Below, in pieces: positions 51,665 to 63,676 of a DNA stretch of 64,000 bases. The notes beneath the pieces were generated by a model. That model did not search any database, had not been told where the DNA came from, and worked only from the letters and a program-made list of their open reading frames with translations. Both the position numbers and the translations under genes were made by a program. Each line of letters opens with the position of its first letter. Position 1 is the first letter of the stretch. Origin of the DNA: Diplolepis rosae. Its lineage: Eukaryota > Arthropoda > Insecta > Hymenoptera > Diplolepididae. The stretch spans positions 5,208,001 to 5,272,000 of the forward strand of contig JAPYXD010000704.1 of NCBI GenBank assembly GCA_030998225.1. The letters are read 5' to 3'.

Positions 51665-52968
51665 AAGGGTTTTCCAATAGGGACATAACAATTTCGTATC
51701 TTTATATGAACGCACCCTTAAACTTTTTTAATGAACTGTCAATGTGAAAACGTTAGTTAAAGTCAACATTTTCATCATAGTAAAGTTCACGAACCAGCAA
51801 CGTTTGGAAATTATTAAAAGATACTACCGAAATTCTGAGTCGGTGGTCGCAACTTTAAAAACGCTTACTCCAATTTTCGGCCGTAATAATCGTCGTACCC
51901 GACAGGCTGTACATGCTATAGTGGATAAATTCAAGACCGAATTTACACTATTGGACGTTCCGGTGCAAAAAAGACGTCGTCTTTCTCGAAGCGAAGGGAT
52001 AATCGCAGCCGTAAGTGCATCGATTCAAAATGAGTCAAATCAGTCGATTCTACTTTGGTCTCAAGAATTGGGCATCGTTCAAACGACAATGTGGCGTATT
52101 ATGCGAAAAGATCTTGGCCTACATGCTTTCAAGATTAAATTCACTCAAGAACTAAAGCCACTTGATCATTCAAAACGCCGAAACTTCTCCAATTATACTC
52201 TGGCAAAGCTTGAAGAAAATGAAGAATTTCATCGGTAAATCATCTCCAGCGATGAAGCTCATTTCTGGCTCAATGGCTTTGTTAATAAGCAAAATATGCG
52301 TTATTGGTTAGCAACAAACCCAAATGTACTTTTTAAGACACAGTTGCATCCGCAAAAAGTGACTGTTTGGTGCAGTTTTCATGCCAGAGGTGTGATTGGG
52401 CCGTATTTTTTCGTGGATGAAAACGACCGTCATGTTACCGTCAATGGAGAGCGCTATCGTGCTATGTTGGAAGATTATTTGTGGCCAGAATTGGATGAAC
52501 TTGACATCAACGATAAGTGGTTTCAACAAGACGGTGCCACTAGCCACACAGCACGCGTCACAATCGATTTATTGAAAGGCAAATTCGGTGAACGTGTTAT
52601 CTCGAGAAATGGTCCGGTCGGATGGCCGCCTCGTTCATGCGATCTAACGCCATTGGATTTATTTTTATGGGGCCATATCAAGTCAGTAGTTTATGCCAAC
52701 AAGCCAGCAACTTTAGACGACCTCAAAAACAACATCCAACGCGAAATTGCCAACGTTCCGGTCGAAATGTGTGCCAGAGTGGTGGAAAATTGGGTCCAAA
52801 GAATCGACCGCTGTAAACGGGCTCGTGGTAGTCATATGACCGATATCGAATTTCATTCATAAAATATATTGCTTACACTACACCCATAATAAATTTGAAC
52901 TCAATATCTCAAATATTTCTATGTTTTATTCATAGATAAAATTGTTATGTCCCTGTTGGAAAACCCTT
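51665..52968 (+). mobile_element. Tc1/mariner-type element, almost intact
   Basis: AAGGGTTTTCCAATAGGGAC then ATAACAATTT at the left end is mirrored at the right with one mismatch, ending GGAAAACCCTT, and TA flanks both sides (51663-51664, 52969-52970). Length is 1304 bp. The termini resemble those of the deleted element at 23391-24147, so both belong to one lineage. Confidence 0.9.
51744..52862 (+). pseudogene. Tc1/mariner-type transposase with one nonsense codon
   Basis: A single frame interrupted only by TAA at 52236-52238, just before the first catalytic block. The N-terminal part has FTNQQRLEIIKRYYRNSESV (first helix-turn-helix), TRQAVHAIVDKFKTEFTLLD and ILLWSQELGIVQTTMWRIMR (second). 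The catalytic part has IISSDEAHFWLNGFVNKQ (Asp 1), DKWFQQDGATSHTARV (Asp 2) and RSCDLTPLDLFLWGHIK (Asp 3), with 41 residues between the last two, the DD41D spacing I associate with the rosa group. It ends GSHMTDIEFHS. The exact start Met is uncertain because the first residues are not conserved. One base from an open frame, so a young or recently inactivated copy. Confidence 0.9.
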
Positions 52969-53119
52969 TACTATAATGAGTACTGCGTTACACAGTAGAC
53001 GGTGTAATTTGAAACAGTAATTCTGCATACCAAGATAGGATCTAATCTCACACCAGTGTCGCAATATCAAATTGTGAGGTCTGATTTCTCATAATACATC
53101 AGGTGCTGACTTAGTGTTA

Positions 53120-53573
53120 AAAAATAGATAATTTTGCTTTCAAAAGTAGCAATATTATTATTGAAGGGCTAATTTGAAGGAGGAAAGATTATTTTACATA
53201 AAAAAAATTTGAAATGCAAAAAAATAACGTATTTAACAAATTTTATTTTTGCCGAACTTTTTTCCTTATCGCTTCTTACCAAATTTAAATAAATTATGCG
53301 ATTCTAATAAATCACGATTCATTTTTTTAAAGAAAAGATTCTTCACAATTTCAGCATTTCAAATGTTTGAAAATAAATTCTTTAATGGCCGAAACCAATG
53401 AAAAAAAAATTTCTAAAACGAAATTTTTATAAACAAATTGCTGAATCTGATAATAATTGATTCATTTTAGAAAATTTAAATCAATTAAGTTGTAAAAAAT
53501 CTTTTTCCTGAATAAATGATCCGTGATTTATTGAATTCATATCATTTTTTAAATTTTAGTATAAACTGATAAG
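53120..53573. repeat. Truncated copy of the long foldback element
   Basis: It contains one complete arm (AAAAAATAGATAATTTTGCT, GCAATATTATTATTGAAGGG, ATCGCTTCTTACC) and part of the mirrored arm, which is cut off by a CTCATC repeat. It matches the foldback at 54923-55569. The preceding 150 bases (52971-53119) hold nothing recognised. Confidence 0.7.
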
Positions 53574-54760
53574 AAAAAATCTGCTTAAAGATGATGTAAA
53601 TTACTTATTTTCTCAAATTCACTAAATTTCTTTTTCAGTTTAACTGAAACAGGAAATTCAATTTACTTAAGGCTCTATCGGCCTTAAGGAACACATTCTC
53701 TGTATACATTTCAGTAACTTTTTAATGAATTACATGATTAAAATAATTTATTTATTTTCTTCCAAACATCTCAAAAAGGAAAAACAATCGTAGACTTTAT
53801 TTAAGGAAACGATTTTGCAGAACAACACTTATTTCGTATCTCACATATTTTGGTGAAAAAAATCGAATTTTTTTAATATTAAAAATCAAAACATAAAACA
53901 TACATCCTATCCCGAAATGTCTTGATGAGAATTTGTAGACCTCATTTGGGCAAATAATTTTTCATCTAAACTTTTTTTATGTATCTCATATATTTTGTCT
54001 AAAAGATGGAATTCTTGAATTTTAATCGTATTTTTTGGAATTGAAACGAAAAATATATGTTTTTTCAGAAACTGTGTGAGACAAAATTTGTATATCTTTT
54101 TGAAATGAATAACTTTGTACTGTTACGGTTTTTTCGTATTTCACATATTATTGTTAAAAAATTGAATTTTGGATTTTCAATAGTTTTTTTTCAATTAAAA
54201 AGAAAAATATACATCTTATAAAAAAATGTTGCAGTATAAATTTGTAGACCTTAATGTTGAAAATAATTTTAAATCATAACTTTTTTTCATATCTCGTATA
54301 ATTTAACTGGAAATTGGAATTTTAATATTGACTTTTTTCAAGTTTTAATATGCTGTAACATTTTCAATTTTGATATAATCAAACAATGTTATCAGGATAA
54401 TTTGTAGAGACTTATGAGCACTATCAAAAACCAGTATTGGCATTTTTGATTTTTTCAAAAAGTTATTTTCAAAAACACAAAAGTAGTGCTCAATCTCTCA
54501 ATTTTGATTGGATGTGCCTGGTTAAGGAACTTGTCCTTACTTTTTCTGCTCCAATAAAGTGTGGCAAAGCCTAATTCAATCTGATAATTCTATCGAGAGT
54601 TATGCCGCACACGACCTACAGACAGACAGACAGACAGACAGACTCTTTCGTAAAAACCCTTTTTTCTGACTCAGGGGGTCTCAAAACGTAAAGATTTGAT
54701 GAAAATTTGGAAAGTCATTTTTCACATAAAACCAATACCTTCTCATATAATGAGAATGTA
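53574..54760 (+). repeat. CTCATC-family repeat, copy i
   Basis: Starts AAAAAATCTGCTTAAAGATG with part of the 5' module deleted, keeps GCTCTATCGGCCTTAAGG and ACATTCTC, and has the 3' module including a GACA tract near 54620-54645 and the end CTCATATAATGAGAATGT. Confidence 0.8.
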
Positions 54761-54922
54761 AAAAAGTTCAGCTAAAAATAACATTTGCTGAATGCATTAT
54801 TTTTTTATATTTCAAATTCTTTTCTTGGAAAATAATCCCTTTTCATTCAAAATATATTCTTATATATGCTTGAAAGCAAAATTATTTATTTTTGCCTGAG
54901 GTCAAATTTTCGTAGTTGATCC
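54761..54922. other. Short AT-rich spacer
   Basis: Nothing recognised apart from GGTCAAATTTTCGTAGTTGA, a degraded outer repeat of the following foldback terminus. Confidence 0.35.
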
Positions 54923-55569
54923 TCGAAAATTAGACCTTAGGAAAAAATAGATAATTTTGTTTTCAAGAATAGCAATATTATTATTGAAGGGCTATTTTGA
55001 AAGAGAAAAGATTATTTTACATGAAAAAAATTTGAAATACAGAAAAATAATTTTATTAATAAATTTTATTTTTGCCCCAACTTTTTTTCATATCGCTTCT
55101 CACTAAATTTTAAAAAAATATGCGATTTTAATAAATTACGAATCACTTTTTCAAGAAAAAGATTCCCTACAACGTAACCATTTCTAATTTTCAAAAATGA
55201 ATGAATTATTATCAAATTCAGAAATTTGGTAATAAAAATTTCGTTTTGGAAAATTTTTTTTTAATGGGTTCAGCCATTAAAGAATTTATTTTTGAAAATC
55301 AGAATCGGTGAAGTTGTGGGAAATCTTTTCTCTGAAAAAATAATTCATGATTTATTAGAATCGCATAATTTTTTAAAATTTGGTAAGAAGCGATAAGAGA
55401 AAAATTTGGGTCAAAATAAAATTTATTAATAAAATTGTTATATTTTTCTGTGTTTCAATTTTTTTCCATGTAAAATAATCTTTTCTCTTTAGGAAAAACC
55501 CTTCAAAAATAATATTGCTATTCTTGAAAGCAAAATTATCTATTTTTGCCTAAGGTCTAATTTTCGGGG
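54923..55569. mobile_element. Long foldback element, arms about 320 bp
   Basis: The left arm begins CTCGAAAATTAGACCTTAGG and the right arm ends CCTAAGGTCTAATTTTCGGG. Throughout, segments such as AATAGATAATTTTG, GCAATATTATT and TAATAAATTTTATTTT are mirrored, with scattered mismatches and small indels, around a centre near 55245. No coding frame. A truncated second copy is at 53120-53573. Confidence 0.85.
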
Positions 55570-55585
55570 ATGAAAACTACCTTAA

Positions 55586-56235
55586 GGGGGGAAACTCGTT
55601 TAGGACGCCTAAATTTAGGACAAATAGAAATTTTGCGTGTATGAGTATATTACAAATATTGATAAAGTAACTTTACAGGTACATTCCAGAGGATAAAGAC
55701 CTATGAAAAAAAAAATTGTTACTGTCAAATTATCATGCTTTATAACACAAAAACAAAAAAAACTCTGAAACTACATGAGAATACCTCCTATTTGAACTAA
55801 AAATATTATTGAAATTTTCAAAATTTGAAAATTTGGTGGTTTCTGAAATAAAAGTTCCATCTTTTAAGCAAAATTTTAAAGTTTATATGCTTTAAAAAAC
55901 TATTTATCATAACCTTTGATGTAATTTTTTTAGTTCAAACAGAAACTCTATTGATAAGCTTTTAAAAATGTCCTGGTTCGAATTAAATCTGTCGATAAAA
56001 ATTCTTGTAATCGCGCCCGCAGTTTTCAAAAGTACGGTTTCAAGAAAAAGGCCTTCAAAGATACCGAGCGCGTTCATCTGGCCTTGTGTGCGCTCGGTGT
56101 GCCAAAGGCTGTAGCTAAGGAAGTATTTCAAATTTTGATCTGAAACTTCATAAAAATATTTTTAGATATGCCTACTAACGATTAAGACTATTTGCAAAAT
56201 ATGCATTTTTTTACCCTCTAAACGAGTCTCCCCCC
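55586..56235. mobile_element. TTAA-flanked MITE, 650 bp
   Basis: GGGGGGAAACTCGTTTAG at the left is mirrored by CTAAACGAGTCTCCCCCC at the right with one mismatch, and TTAA flanks both ends (55582-55585, 56236-56239), as for piggyBac-type insertion. The interior is AT-rich except for ACCGAGCGCGTTCATCTGGC and its mirrored GCGCTCGGT near 56060-56100. No transposase remains. Confidence 0.75.
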
Positions 56236-56239
56236 TTAA

Positions 56240-56512
56240 AGAAAAAAATCTGTCTGCTTTGCGGGCACATTCTCGTTGCGCGCTTCACTCCCGAGTTGTC
56301 CTATTAATACAAATTGTAAAATTTCTTTGATTTTAAATGGAATAGGAAATTCAATTTACTTAAAGCTCTATCGACCTTAAGGAACACCTTATTATGACAC
56401 TCGCGCTTCGCGCTCGATTTTCTGTATATAATTTCTGTAACTTTCTAATAAATTAGAGAGTTAAAATAATTTATTTTCTTCCAAATATATCAAAAAAGGA
56501 AAAAAACCTACC
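56240..56512 (+). repeat. CTCATC-family repeat, 5' fragment copy j
   Basis: AAAAAAATCTGTCTGCTTTG, GGGCACATTCTCGTTGCG, GCTCTATCGACCTTAAGG and CTCGCGCTTCGCGCTCGATT match the 5' module and the start of the 3' module. It abuts the TTAA of the preceding MITE. Confidence 0.75.
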
Positions 56513-57715
56513 TATTAATGACGACAATATAAGAAACATTATTACGCGGCATTGTAATATCTCCACTTTCAAATAATACTATCCGCTGAACGAGGTGTTT
56601 TTTTTTCTTCAAATTATTAAGATAATTTTCTTAATTAATTATTTCATTTTTATTATTCTTTTAACCAATAACTTAAATATGGATTGAGAGGTTTAAACCT
56701 CAGATGTATAAGTAATATACCACGCATATGACATAATCATCTGGCATTGCTTTGCAAATTAAAAAAATATTCTTGAAAAAAAAAATTCTTGGAAAAATCG
56801 CAACAAATATGATATAATTTCAATGAATGTTTGCATTTTTTCTGAACCTGAATTAGTTAAAAATTTCTAACTGAAAAGCAAAAAGTCAGTCACCTGATTC
56901 TGATTATTTAAGTAATTATTATAGACAAGCTTTTTCTATAGAGAATTAATCAAAATTTCACCGACATTATAATTGTCCATTCAAATTAAATACTGAAGGA
57001 AAAATTTCAGTTACGATTTTGCTATAACAATTGGTTTTTCAAATTATTCAGAATTATAAAGAAATGCATTCATATAAAACACAGAGTATGTTTGTTTGCT
57101 AAAATTTATCAAGAAGTTGAGGGAAACTGGGAAAGAGGTATTTGAGAAAAGTTTACAATGATTAACTAATTTTTCACCTTGTAGGTGCTGACAGAAAAAA
57201 CTCGTAAGAATCTGAAGTTAAAGCTACCTTTAAAAAATTTCTTATTGCGATCGCTTGAGTCATTCGCCATCATATACACATAGAAAAGGTAAATCAGTAT
57301 TAGAGACAGTTTCTGGGCCCAAGTGAATATCTGTTTGTTAAATTATCTCAAATAGAAATATATTTCAACTCTCCAAAACATAATGTTTTTATCCCTTAAC
57401 TAAATAGAACTCCATTGTTGAAAAAATACGTAACGGATTACTGGTGGACACTGTAATTTCCACTCCCGTCACGATGCAATCTACAATTTGAGCTGTATTT
57501 TCATCATGTTACATAAAATATTACTGGGTGATTGCACGAAAGCCTTCACAACTGGGCCACCCAGTAACATTTTATCATTTTTCACAGTATTTATTACTGG
57601 GTACTTTTCCCAGTGTTTCATGTTATGGGAGTGTGGCAATTAATACGAAAATGACCCAGTCTTCATAAAAAAACTGAACTTGTAGTAATTAACATACAAA
57701 AATCGAAAAAATTTA

Positions 57716-57718
<3 letters not shown>
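56513..57718. other. Region without recognised genes
   Basis: AT-rich. Around 57530-57620 ACTGGG words cluster in both orientations (TATTACTGGGTGATTGC, GGCCACCCAGTAACATTTT, TTATTACTGGGTACTTTTCC), resembling decayed element ends. No coding call. Confidence 0.35.

Positions 57719-57747
<29 letters not shown>
57719..57747. repeat. (AC)n microsatellite
   Basis: About fourteen uninterrupted AC units. Confidence 0.95.
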
Positions 57748-57749
<2 letters not shown>

Positions 57750-58964
57750 AGTGTTCTACGGAGTTGGGCCGTTTTTGGAACTCAACCGATATTTTAGTCC
57801 TTGTCTTCACCTCGAGTGCGTCCTTGGTTACGACTCGGCCTGAAAACATTAGCCCTCGCCCCAAAAACAGCGTCTCAGCTCCTAGCTACACAATCTACTA
57901 TTAAACTAATATTATATGAATTTCGTAGCTCATTATCCAACAGCAGTTTGAGCAAATGCAGTATCTGCCACACGTGGAAATACCCTTATGAGCTTTTGAA
58001 TTGCAAATTTCTGTCTTATATACAATTTAACCTTTATTTCACCATGTGAAAATTTAAGGATAAAATATTGAATAGTAAATGAAGAGGAGACTTTAAAATA
58101 AGAATTCAGAAATTTCAGAAAACTAGATTTTTGGGCTTGAAAAATTTTAATGTAAATGTCTAATAAGTTAGAAGTTTCAAGACATGACATACGAGATTAT
58201 TTGAAAAGTTTTAGTTACAAGATGCAGCAGTTGCTGAAATCTAATTGAATTTTAAACTGAAGAACAAAATTTTAATCGCTGCACTAGCCATAACATGAGA
58301 GACCAAAGTATTCTTCACATTTGCTTTTTATTTAATTATATTTGAGTAATATTTTAAGTAAATTTATATTATGATTATAAATGTGGAGAACTCTTCAAGA
58401 TATTTTTTGGTTTATTTTTGTTTTTAATTTTTTTAGAGTTGTACTCGTTGGTTTTGAAAATTCGATATTTCATAAACCTTCTTTTTACTTTCAGTTGCTC
58501 TTATTTCAGAGGCTTTCCGGACATCAACGTATCAACTAGTTCAGTTAACTTTACTTTTCCATTTTCCATCCTTTTTCGAACTCCTAAATCCATCAGGCAA
58601 GTCAGTCCTGCGGGAGGTTTTCACGTATATAATAGCGGGTTATCACAAAGAAGAGCCTGAGTTTTGATCAGTAAATTACGTCCTTTTGTCCGGGCACTTT
58701 TTTCCCATTATATAATTGAATGTGGATAATATTTTCGCAATCATAATATTTACACAAATCCAGCATCCCGAGGTCAATTTTTGTCAAAAATGTATGAGCA
58801 TATATTTTCTTGTAAATCAAAATCATTCGATCCACTAAAGTTTTATTTGATTCATCAGAGGATATTTTTCAAGACACCACCCTCTCAAAAATCTCTTAGA
58901 GTTTTAAAATTTCATACATCAAACCCAAATTTCGTATAGAACTTCAGTTTTATATAATATGATG
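57748..58964. other. Region without recognised genes
   Basis: The first 150 bases after the microsatellite are GC-richer (TTCACCTCGAGTGCGTCCTT), but no frame there has a recognised domain. The rest is AT-rich. Confidence 0.35.
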
Positions 58965-59167
58965 CACGGAAAATAAACTTTACTTGATCTGGGAGCATAA
59001 TTAGTTGACTTAATTAAACAAATAAATTGACTTAATCTATGTAAGATTTACTTGATTCAAAAAGGACATACTTGATCAAAGTAAATTTTTATTACATTGG
59101 GGTTGTTTATTTATTGAAGAGTGCCAACTAATTATGCTCTTGGATCAAGTCGATTTTATTTTCTGTG
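58965..59167. mobile_element. Palindromic MITE, CACGGAAAATAAA termini
   Basis: CACGGAAAATAAACTTTACT, TGATCTGGGAGCATAATTAG and TTG on the left are mirrored by CCAACTAATTATGCTCTTGG and ATCAAGTCGATTTTATTTTCTGTG (last 20: AAGTCGATTTTATTTTCTGTG minus one) on the right. The arms are about 65-70 bp. Non-coding; termini resemble the CACGG-A group at 1536-2569. Confidence 0.75.
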
Positions 59168-61523
59168 TCAAAAAATTAGTTTCTTAGTCTTGGATTATTT
59201 ATTTTCTAGAAAGTATTCTTTAGATTAAAAACACGAAGGTAGCTCTTTCAGAAAGCGCTTAGCTCAGGAGTAGGTATATGTACGTATTTTACGATTAGAA
59301 GATTGCAATCAGCTTAAAAAAATAAAAGCAAGTAAAGGAGCATGTAATTTTATGAAATCGCAAAGCTCAAATATTTTAATATTTATATTGATGTTCACTC
59401 ACTTGCGTATAAGAGTGTTGTTTTTTAAAATCACTAATCTACCTCTAGGCTTGTTTATTAACTTGCATAAAAAGAATTAAATTTCAATACCAAAACTTAG
59501 TTCTGTAAAATAAAAATGCAAATGTATAATTCTTCCTTGGCATTTTATTTCCAGGGGTGAATTAGCCGAATATCTATTAACTTTTTCGTGCATTGCTTGC
59601 CAAAGAAAATCCAAATGCTCGAACTTTTATGCATTCTTAATCCAAAGAGTAACGCTGACGCTAATATCCTTGCACGAACTTCATTACTTCTATTGTGCAT
59701 TGTAAATCTCTTAATTTCACGGATTACGTAAAGAATCGAAAAACTACTTAGCGTTAGAGTTTTGTAAAATTAAATCCTTCAAGCAACTTTCATACAACCA
59801 ATTTTGATTGCGAAAAACCTTTGCCCGATTCTTCAGAGCATAAGTTAGAAATTTGAAATTCGTATCTTAAAAGCAATTTTCAGAATTAGTTGAATTATCA
59901 ATTTCCAAATAAATTATTAATATTGAATGAAGATCAATTACTTTTTTTCGAATAGAAATGTGATCTCCGTATAAAAGAAGATTTACAACAGGCATCCAAA
60001 AAAATTGAGTGCAGAAGTGGAAGTTAAGACGTTACTATACAGCAAAGAGTATTATTTTCAGGAATTTAGCGTTTATTGGCTACCCAAGGGACACCTCTTT
60101 TCGCGTGTACTGGGAAAATCTTGTTAATGTACCTTACCATCGAGTTTCTTTTTCCAACAATCCTTTTATTTTTGTTCTCTTTTTATTCACTTTAGTTCGG
60201 CTCATTTTATTTCAGCCTCTGTGGAGCTAAGTGGATTATACACGTACTCAAATGGGCAGTGAAATTTTAAATTTTGGAGTGAACCGCCAGATAGAGATGG
60301 AATATTCAACGTGGTAAAGCATGTCGTGTGTATGAGTAGTATAACGGTACATAATCTTTTTTAGGCGAACATTAGAACTAAATGGACATAATCCTGGATT
60401 TGAAAAGAAATCATGCCTTGTAAGCATTGTATAATAATTCCAAGCACAAACAGTAATCAAATGGTCGAAGCGACTAACAAAAAAGTTTAGAAAATGCTTT
60501 TTAATACAGTAATTGGTATAACTACTTGTTCTTTGAGTGGTAATACAAGCCACAGGCGTGCAAAATCATAAGCAAGAGAAGACTTAAGTCGGAGAGAAGA
60601 ATCAGAGATTACATTCCAATATGCTTCTGCTCTTACTTACCTCAAGGCCATGGGCCAAGCAGATCATGTTGCGAGCGTATCAAGGCGGCGGAATTTTTCC
60701 AAAAAACGTAATAATAAATCATTAATTAAATTTGTATGCCACTTGAAGCGCCCGTAACCCGAGCACCTTAACAAGACTGCTGATGCAGCTCATCATTGCT
60801 CGGGTCGAAGACTTTAAAAAATGGTTGTTTCAGGAAGGAAATTCCCAATCTTACTACTTTTACGCCAAATAATTTATTAACTTATAGTTGTTATTATATA
60901 TCTTCAACGTTAAGAAGTTATTTATTTTGATGTACTTTAACATAAAAATAGTAAATTGAGGTCAATGCAATTGTATATTATGATAAACTGGTATACATTC
61001 ATATTAAATTAAATAACTTTTCAATCAAAATTAAAGTTAACATTATTAAAATATGTACATACGTGTATCAAAATTCAAGTTAAAAGCTGTATTCTTCTTA
61101 AGATAAAAGTATTATGAAGTATTCATGAGTATAAAGTATTTCGAATGTAATATGCGCTACTGAAAAACAAACTTCGATTATATGCGATGAAAGTTTAATC
61201 AAGATATTTCTAACAGTATTCCTACAAATCTTACCTGAGTAATAATTTACGAAACTAATTCGAAATTGAAACTAAAATTGGAATAGAGGCAGGATCACTG
61301 TAAATATAAACGACGAAAACTAATAGGTAAATATCTGCAGACACTTGTATAACCACATGTGTTATATTTCTATATTCTGGTCTATATTATAATTGTTTTA
61401 GATCATTAATGTAAATAATAAAAACTAACGCGTGAATATCTTTATGCATTCATATAATCAAACGTTTTGGCTTCTATATGGTAAATTCTAAATTATACTA
61501 TATTATGTTTTAAATATATATGT

Positions 61524-61528
<5 letters not shown>
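59168..61528. other. Region without recognised genes
   Basis: About 2.4 kb without a recognised feature, apart from the short phrase at 60644-60669 shared with 47903-47928. Frames at 60009-60230 (plus) and 60248-60553 (minus) lack known domains. Confidence 0.35.

Positions 61529-61567
<39 letters not shown>
61529..61567. repeat. (AT)n microsatellite
   Basis: About nineteen uninterrupted AT units. Confidence 0.95.
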
Positions 61568-61568
<1 letters not shown>

Positions 61569-62162
61569 CTTAGAATTACAAAACAGCTCAAATTCTTCTA
61601 AATTTTAGTTCATGCTGTTTCCAAATTAAGGTAAACTGTAGGAAAATATTATAAATTGGCACAGGATTAAGAAAACCGGTAGGTAGGAGCAAGAAAGAGA
61701 ACACAAATCTTGAAGGAATAAATTTACAAACGAAAATGTTGAAAAATAGTACGCTAGCACAGACAGCTATATTCAGCTCTATTTGGTTACGTCGTGAGAC
61801 GAAAATACATTAAAATCAGACTGACAACGTTAAAAATCCCTCAAACACGAGTATCAATGATGTTTAGTTTTCCCATAGAAATATCCCACATAAGCATCAT
61901 CGATACGAGTCTTCGAGGCAAATCTAAACTCAACCAAATGTGCAGTTACTCGAGCAACCTGGTACTAACCAGAACTACTCGGACAGTAGACAATGTACTT
62001 TTCTCTACTTTGCCCGTCCGCGGTTCGGAACAAGCGCGTCCTATCACCTGGCTAGTTGACTTAGATTCGCAAAAAAACCTAGCCAGGGCTACAAATTGTG
62101 GAGCGCAACGTACAGGTATCAAATCCTCATTATTCCTGAGAACCGCCACGTTGACAGTTCAT
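61568..62162. other. Unassigned, possibly older part of the gypsy relic
   Basis: A 130-codon plus-strand frame at 61794-62186 has less AT-biased composition but no domain I can name. Its position directly before the reverse transcriptase relic suggests decayed pol sequence upstream of it. Confidence 0.3.
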
Positions 62163-62390
62163 GTTGAAGCGGAAGTACGTCGATGAACAGATACGAGAAA
62201 TGCTGTCAGGTGGCATCATCTTGGAGCTCAGCGATTACAATCGCTACAAACCAAAGCAGCGAGGACTGTTTTTGCATCGATTTTCGCAGCCTCAACGATC
62301 AAACTGTCGACGTACCCCAATGCTTAATCACGCCACGTGGAATTTCGAGGGGTCAAAGTCGTGTTATCCCTTCATTTTAGAATAGCGAGC
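62163..62390 (+). pseudogene. Ty3/gypsy reverse transcriptase relic
   Basis: KRKYVDEQIREMLSGGII in one frame is the usual entry to a gypsy-type reverse transcriptase (family: E.v.emL..GiI.pS.SP). After a frameshift FCIDFRSLNDQTVDVPQCLI follows, the equivalent of FCVDYR.LN..T. The segment between, with the SPW.SPVV motif, is shortened, and nothing of the catalytic YVDD region remains. It is not closely related to the element at 25884. Confidence 0.65.
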
Positions 62391-62734
62391 TGAGTTGGAC
62401 CCGCTTATTTAATATGAATCATAATTTTTATTATAAAGTAGTTATTTCTTATCTAAGGATATTATAATTATAACAAATGAAAAATTATGATTATTACCGC
62501 ATTGTGGTGGTGGTAGATAATTTACTATAACTAAAACAGAGTTATAATTATAGTTATTGAACAATTTCTACTACAAACAAATTGTAATTATAATAAATGA
62601 GTTATAATTATTATATAACAAAATAATAGTTATAAAAAATAAGATCTTCGTATAATCCGATTTGTAATGTCTAGTTATAATTGTATTGTGTTATTTTTAA
62701 CCTTTCTTATTTTCAATCTTAGGCTTGTAGAATT
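62391..62734. other. AT-rich spacer
   Basis: Built largely of TTATAATTATA-like words (TATAATTATAACAAATG and similar). No gene recognised. Confidence 0.45.
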
Positions 62735-63118
62735 CAACATAGTCCGAGCTACGAGGCGGAAAGTGGTTGCAGCATATGACCACTCGATGCTTCGTCCGGG
62801 GGCACAGGCGTATCAAGAACCCCATGCACTGGGTGAACGACCAGTTGTCAGTCCTGCGTCGTGAATGCCTCACAGTGCAGAGGTGATGGACCTACTGAAA
62901 GGGTGATGCTCTGCTGCATGAGGCATGGAAAACAGCTCTGAGGCATGGCATGAAGAAAAGCCGACTTCAGTGCTGAAAAGACTTTATTGGTGACGCCGAA
63001 AAGGGGCCATGGCATGTTTCCATAGGCAGAATCATTCCAAAGACAGGACCGAAATTCTTACATGGTCCGGTATGAAGAGATTTTCACTCTCGAAGAACGG
63101 AAAAGAGTGATTGCAATT
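62735..63118 (+). pseudogene. R1-like LINE relic, linker between endonuclease and RT
   Basis: In shifting frames: IKNPMHWVNDQLSVLRREC, LTVQR, then LHEAWKTALRHGMKKSRLQC, then KDFIGDAEKGPWHVSIGRII. Family sequence in R1/TRAS-type elements has a W(W/T)NDEL...LRR block followed by (Y)K..I..AK...W and NPWG, which this resembles. Several stops and frame changes; neither the endonuclease nor the RT catalytic core is present. Confidence 0.6.
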
Positions 63119-63210
63119 TGTAGTTCTTTTTGTAGTAAACAATTTTGTATCATAAGGTTTTTTCGTATCTCGTATAATTTAACTAACAAATAGAATTTGG
63201 ATTTATTTCG
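63119..63210 (+). repeat. CTCATC-family repeat, short fragment k
   Basis: TTTGTATCATAAGGTTTTTT then CGTATCTCGTATAATTTAAC matches the middle of the 3' module; flanking sequence does not continue the repeat. Confidence 0.6.
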
Positions 63211-63676
63211 TGTGAAGTAAATTCCGCAAACCATTACTGTAGAGTAAAATACTTTGGAAAAAATGTATAAAATACGTTACATTTTGTACATGACTTGTTA
63301 TTATAAAAATTAAGACACCAAAAATAGCTCAAACTACATGAGAACCTGTAATTTACGAAGGTAGCGGATATATTAAAACTGTCGTGTAAAAGCTGTTATG
63401 TATTATGAAAAACTATTTAAAGTATTTTATTCGGAAGAAATATTTTTCAATGTTATTTCATACTAGAGCAATCGCAAGGTGTTTTTTGCTATTCAATTAC
63501 TGAAACCTTTTATTTACACTTATATATTGAAATTGGTATGTGAAAAATTTTACATATTTCTTAAACTTTTCGAAGTATTTTATTCAAATAGAATGTTTTT
63601 CAATGTTGTATTATACCAGGGAAACCCTTCTATATAATTTCGTGTGTAAATTAAGATATACATGCTATGAAAAAAG
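63211..63676. other. AT-rich DNA without recognised genes
   Basis: Two similar phrases, TTCGGAAGAAATATTTTTCA near 63430 and TTCAAATAGAATGTTTTTCA near 63582, with matching surroundings suggest a diverged local duplication of about 100 bases. No coding content. Confidence 0.35.

Noticed and set aside
57640..57864. Minus-strand frame with Cys-Val repeats
   Set aside because: Translation of the (AC)n microsatellite.
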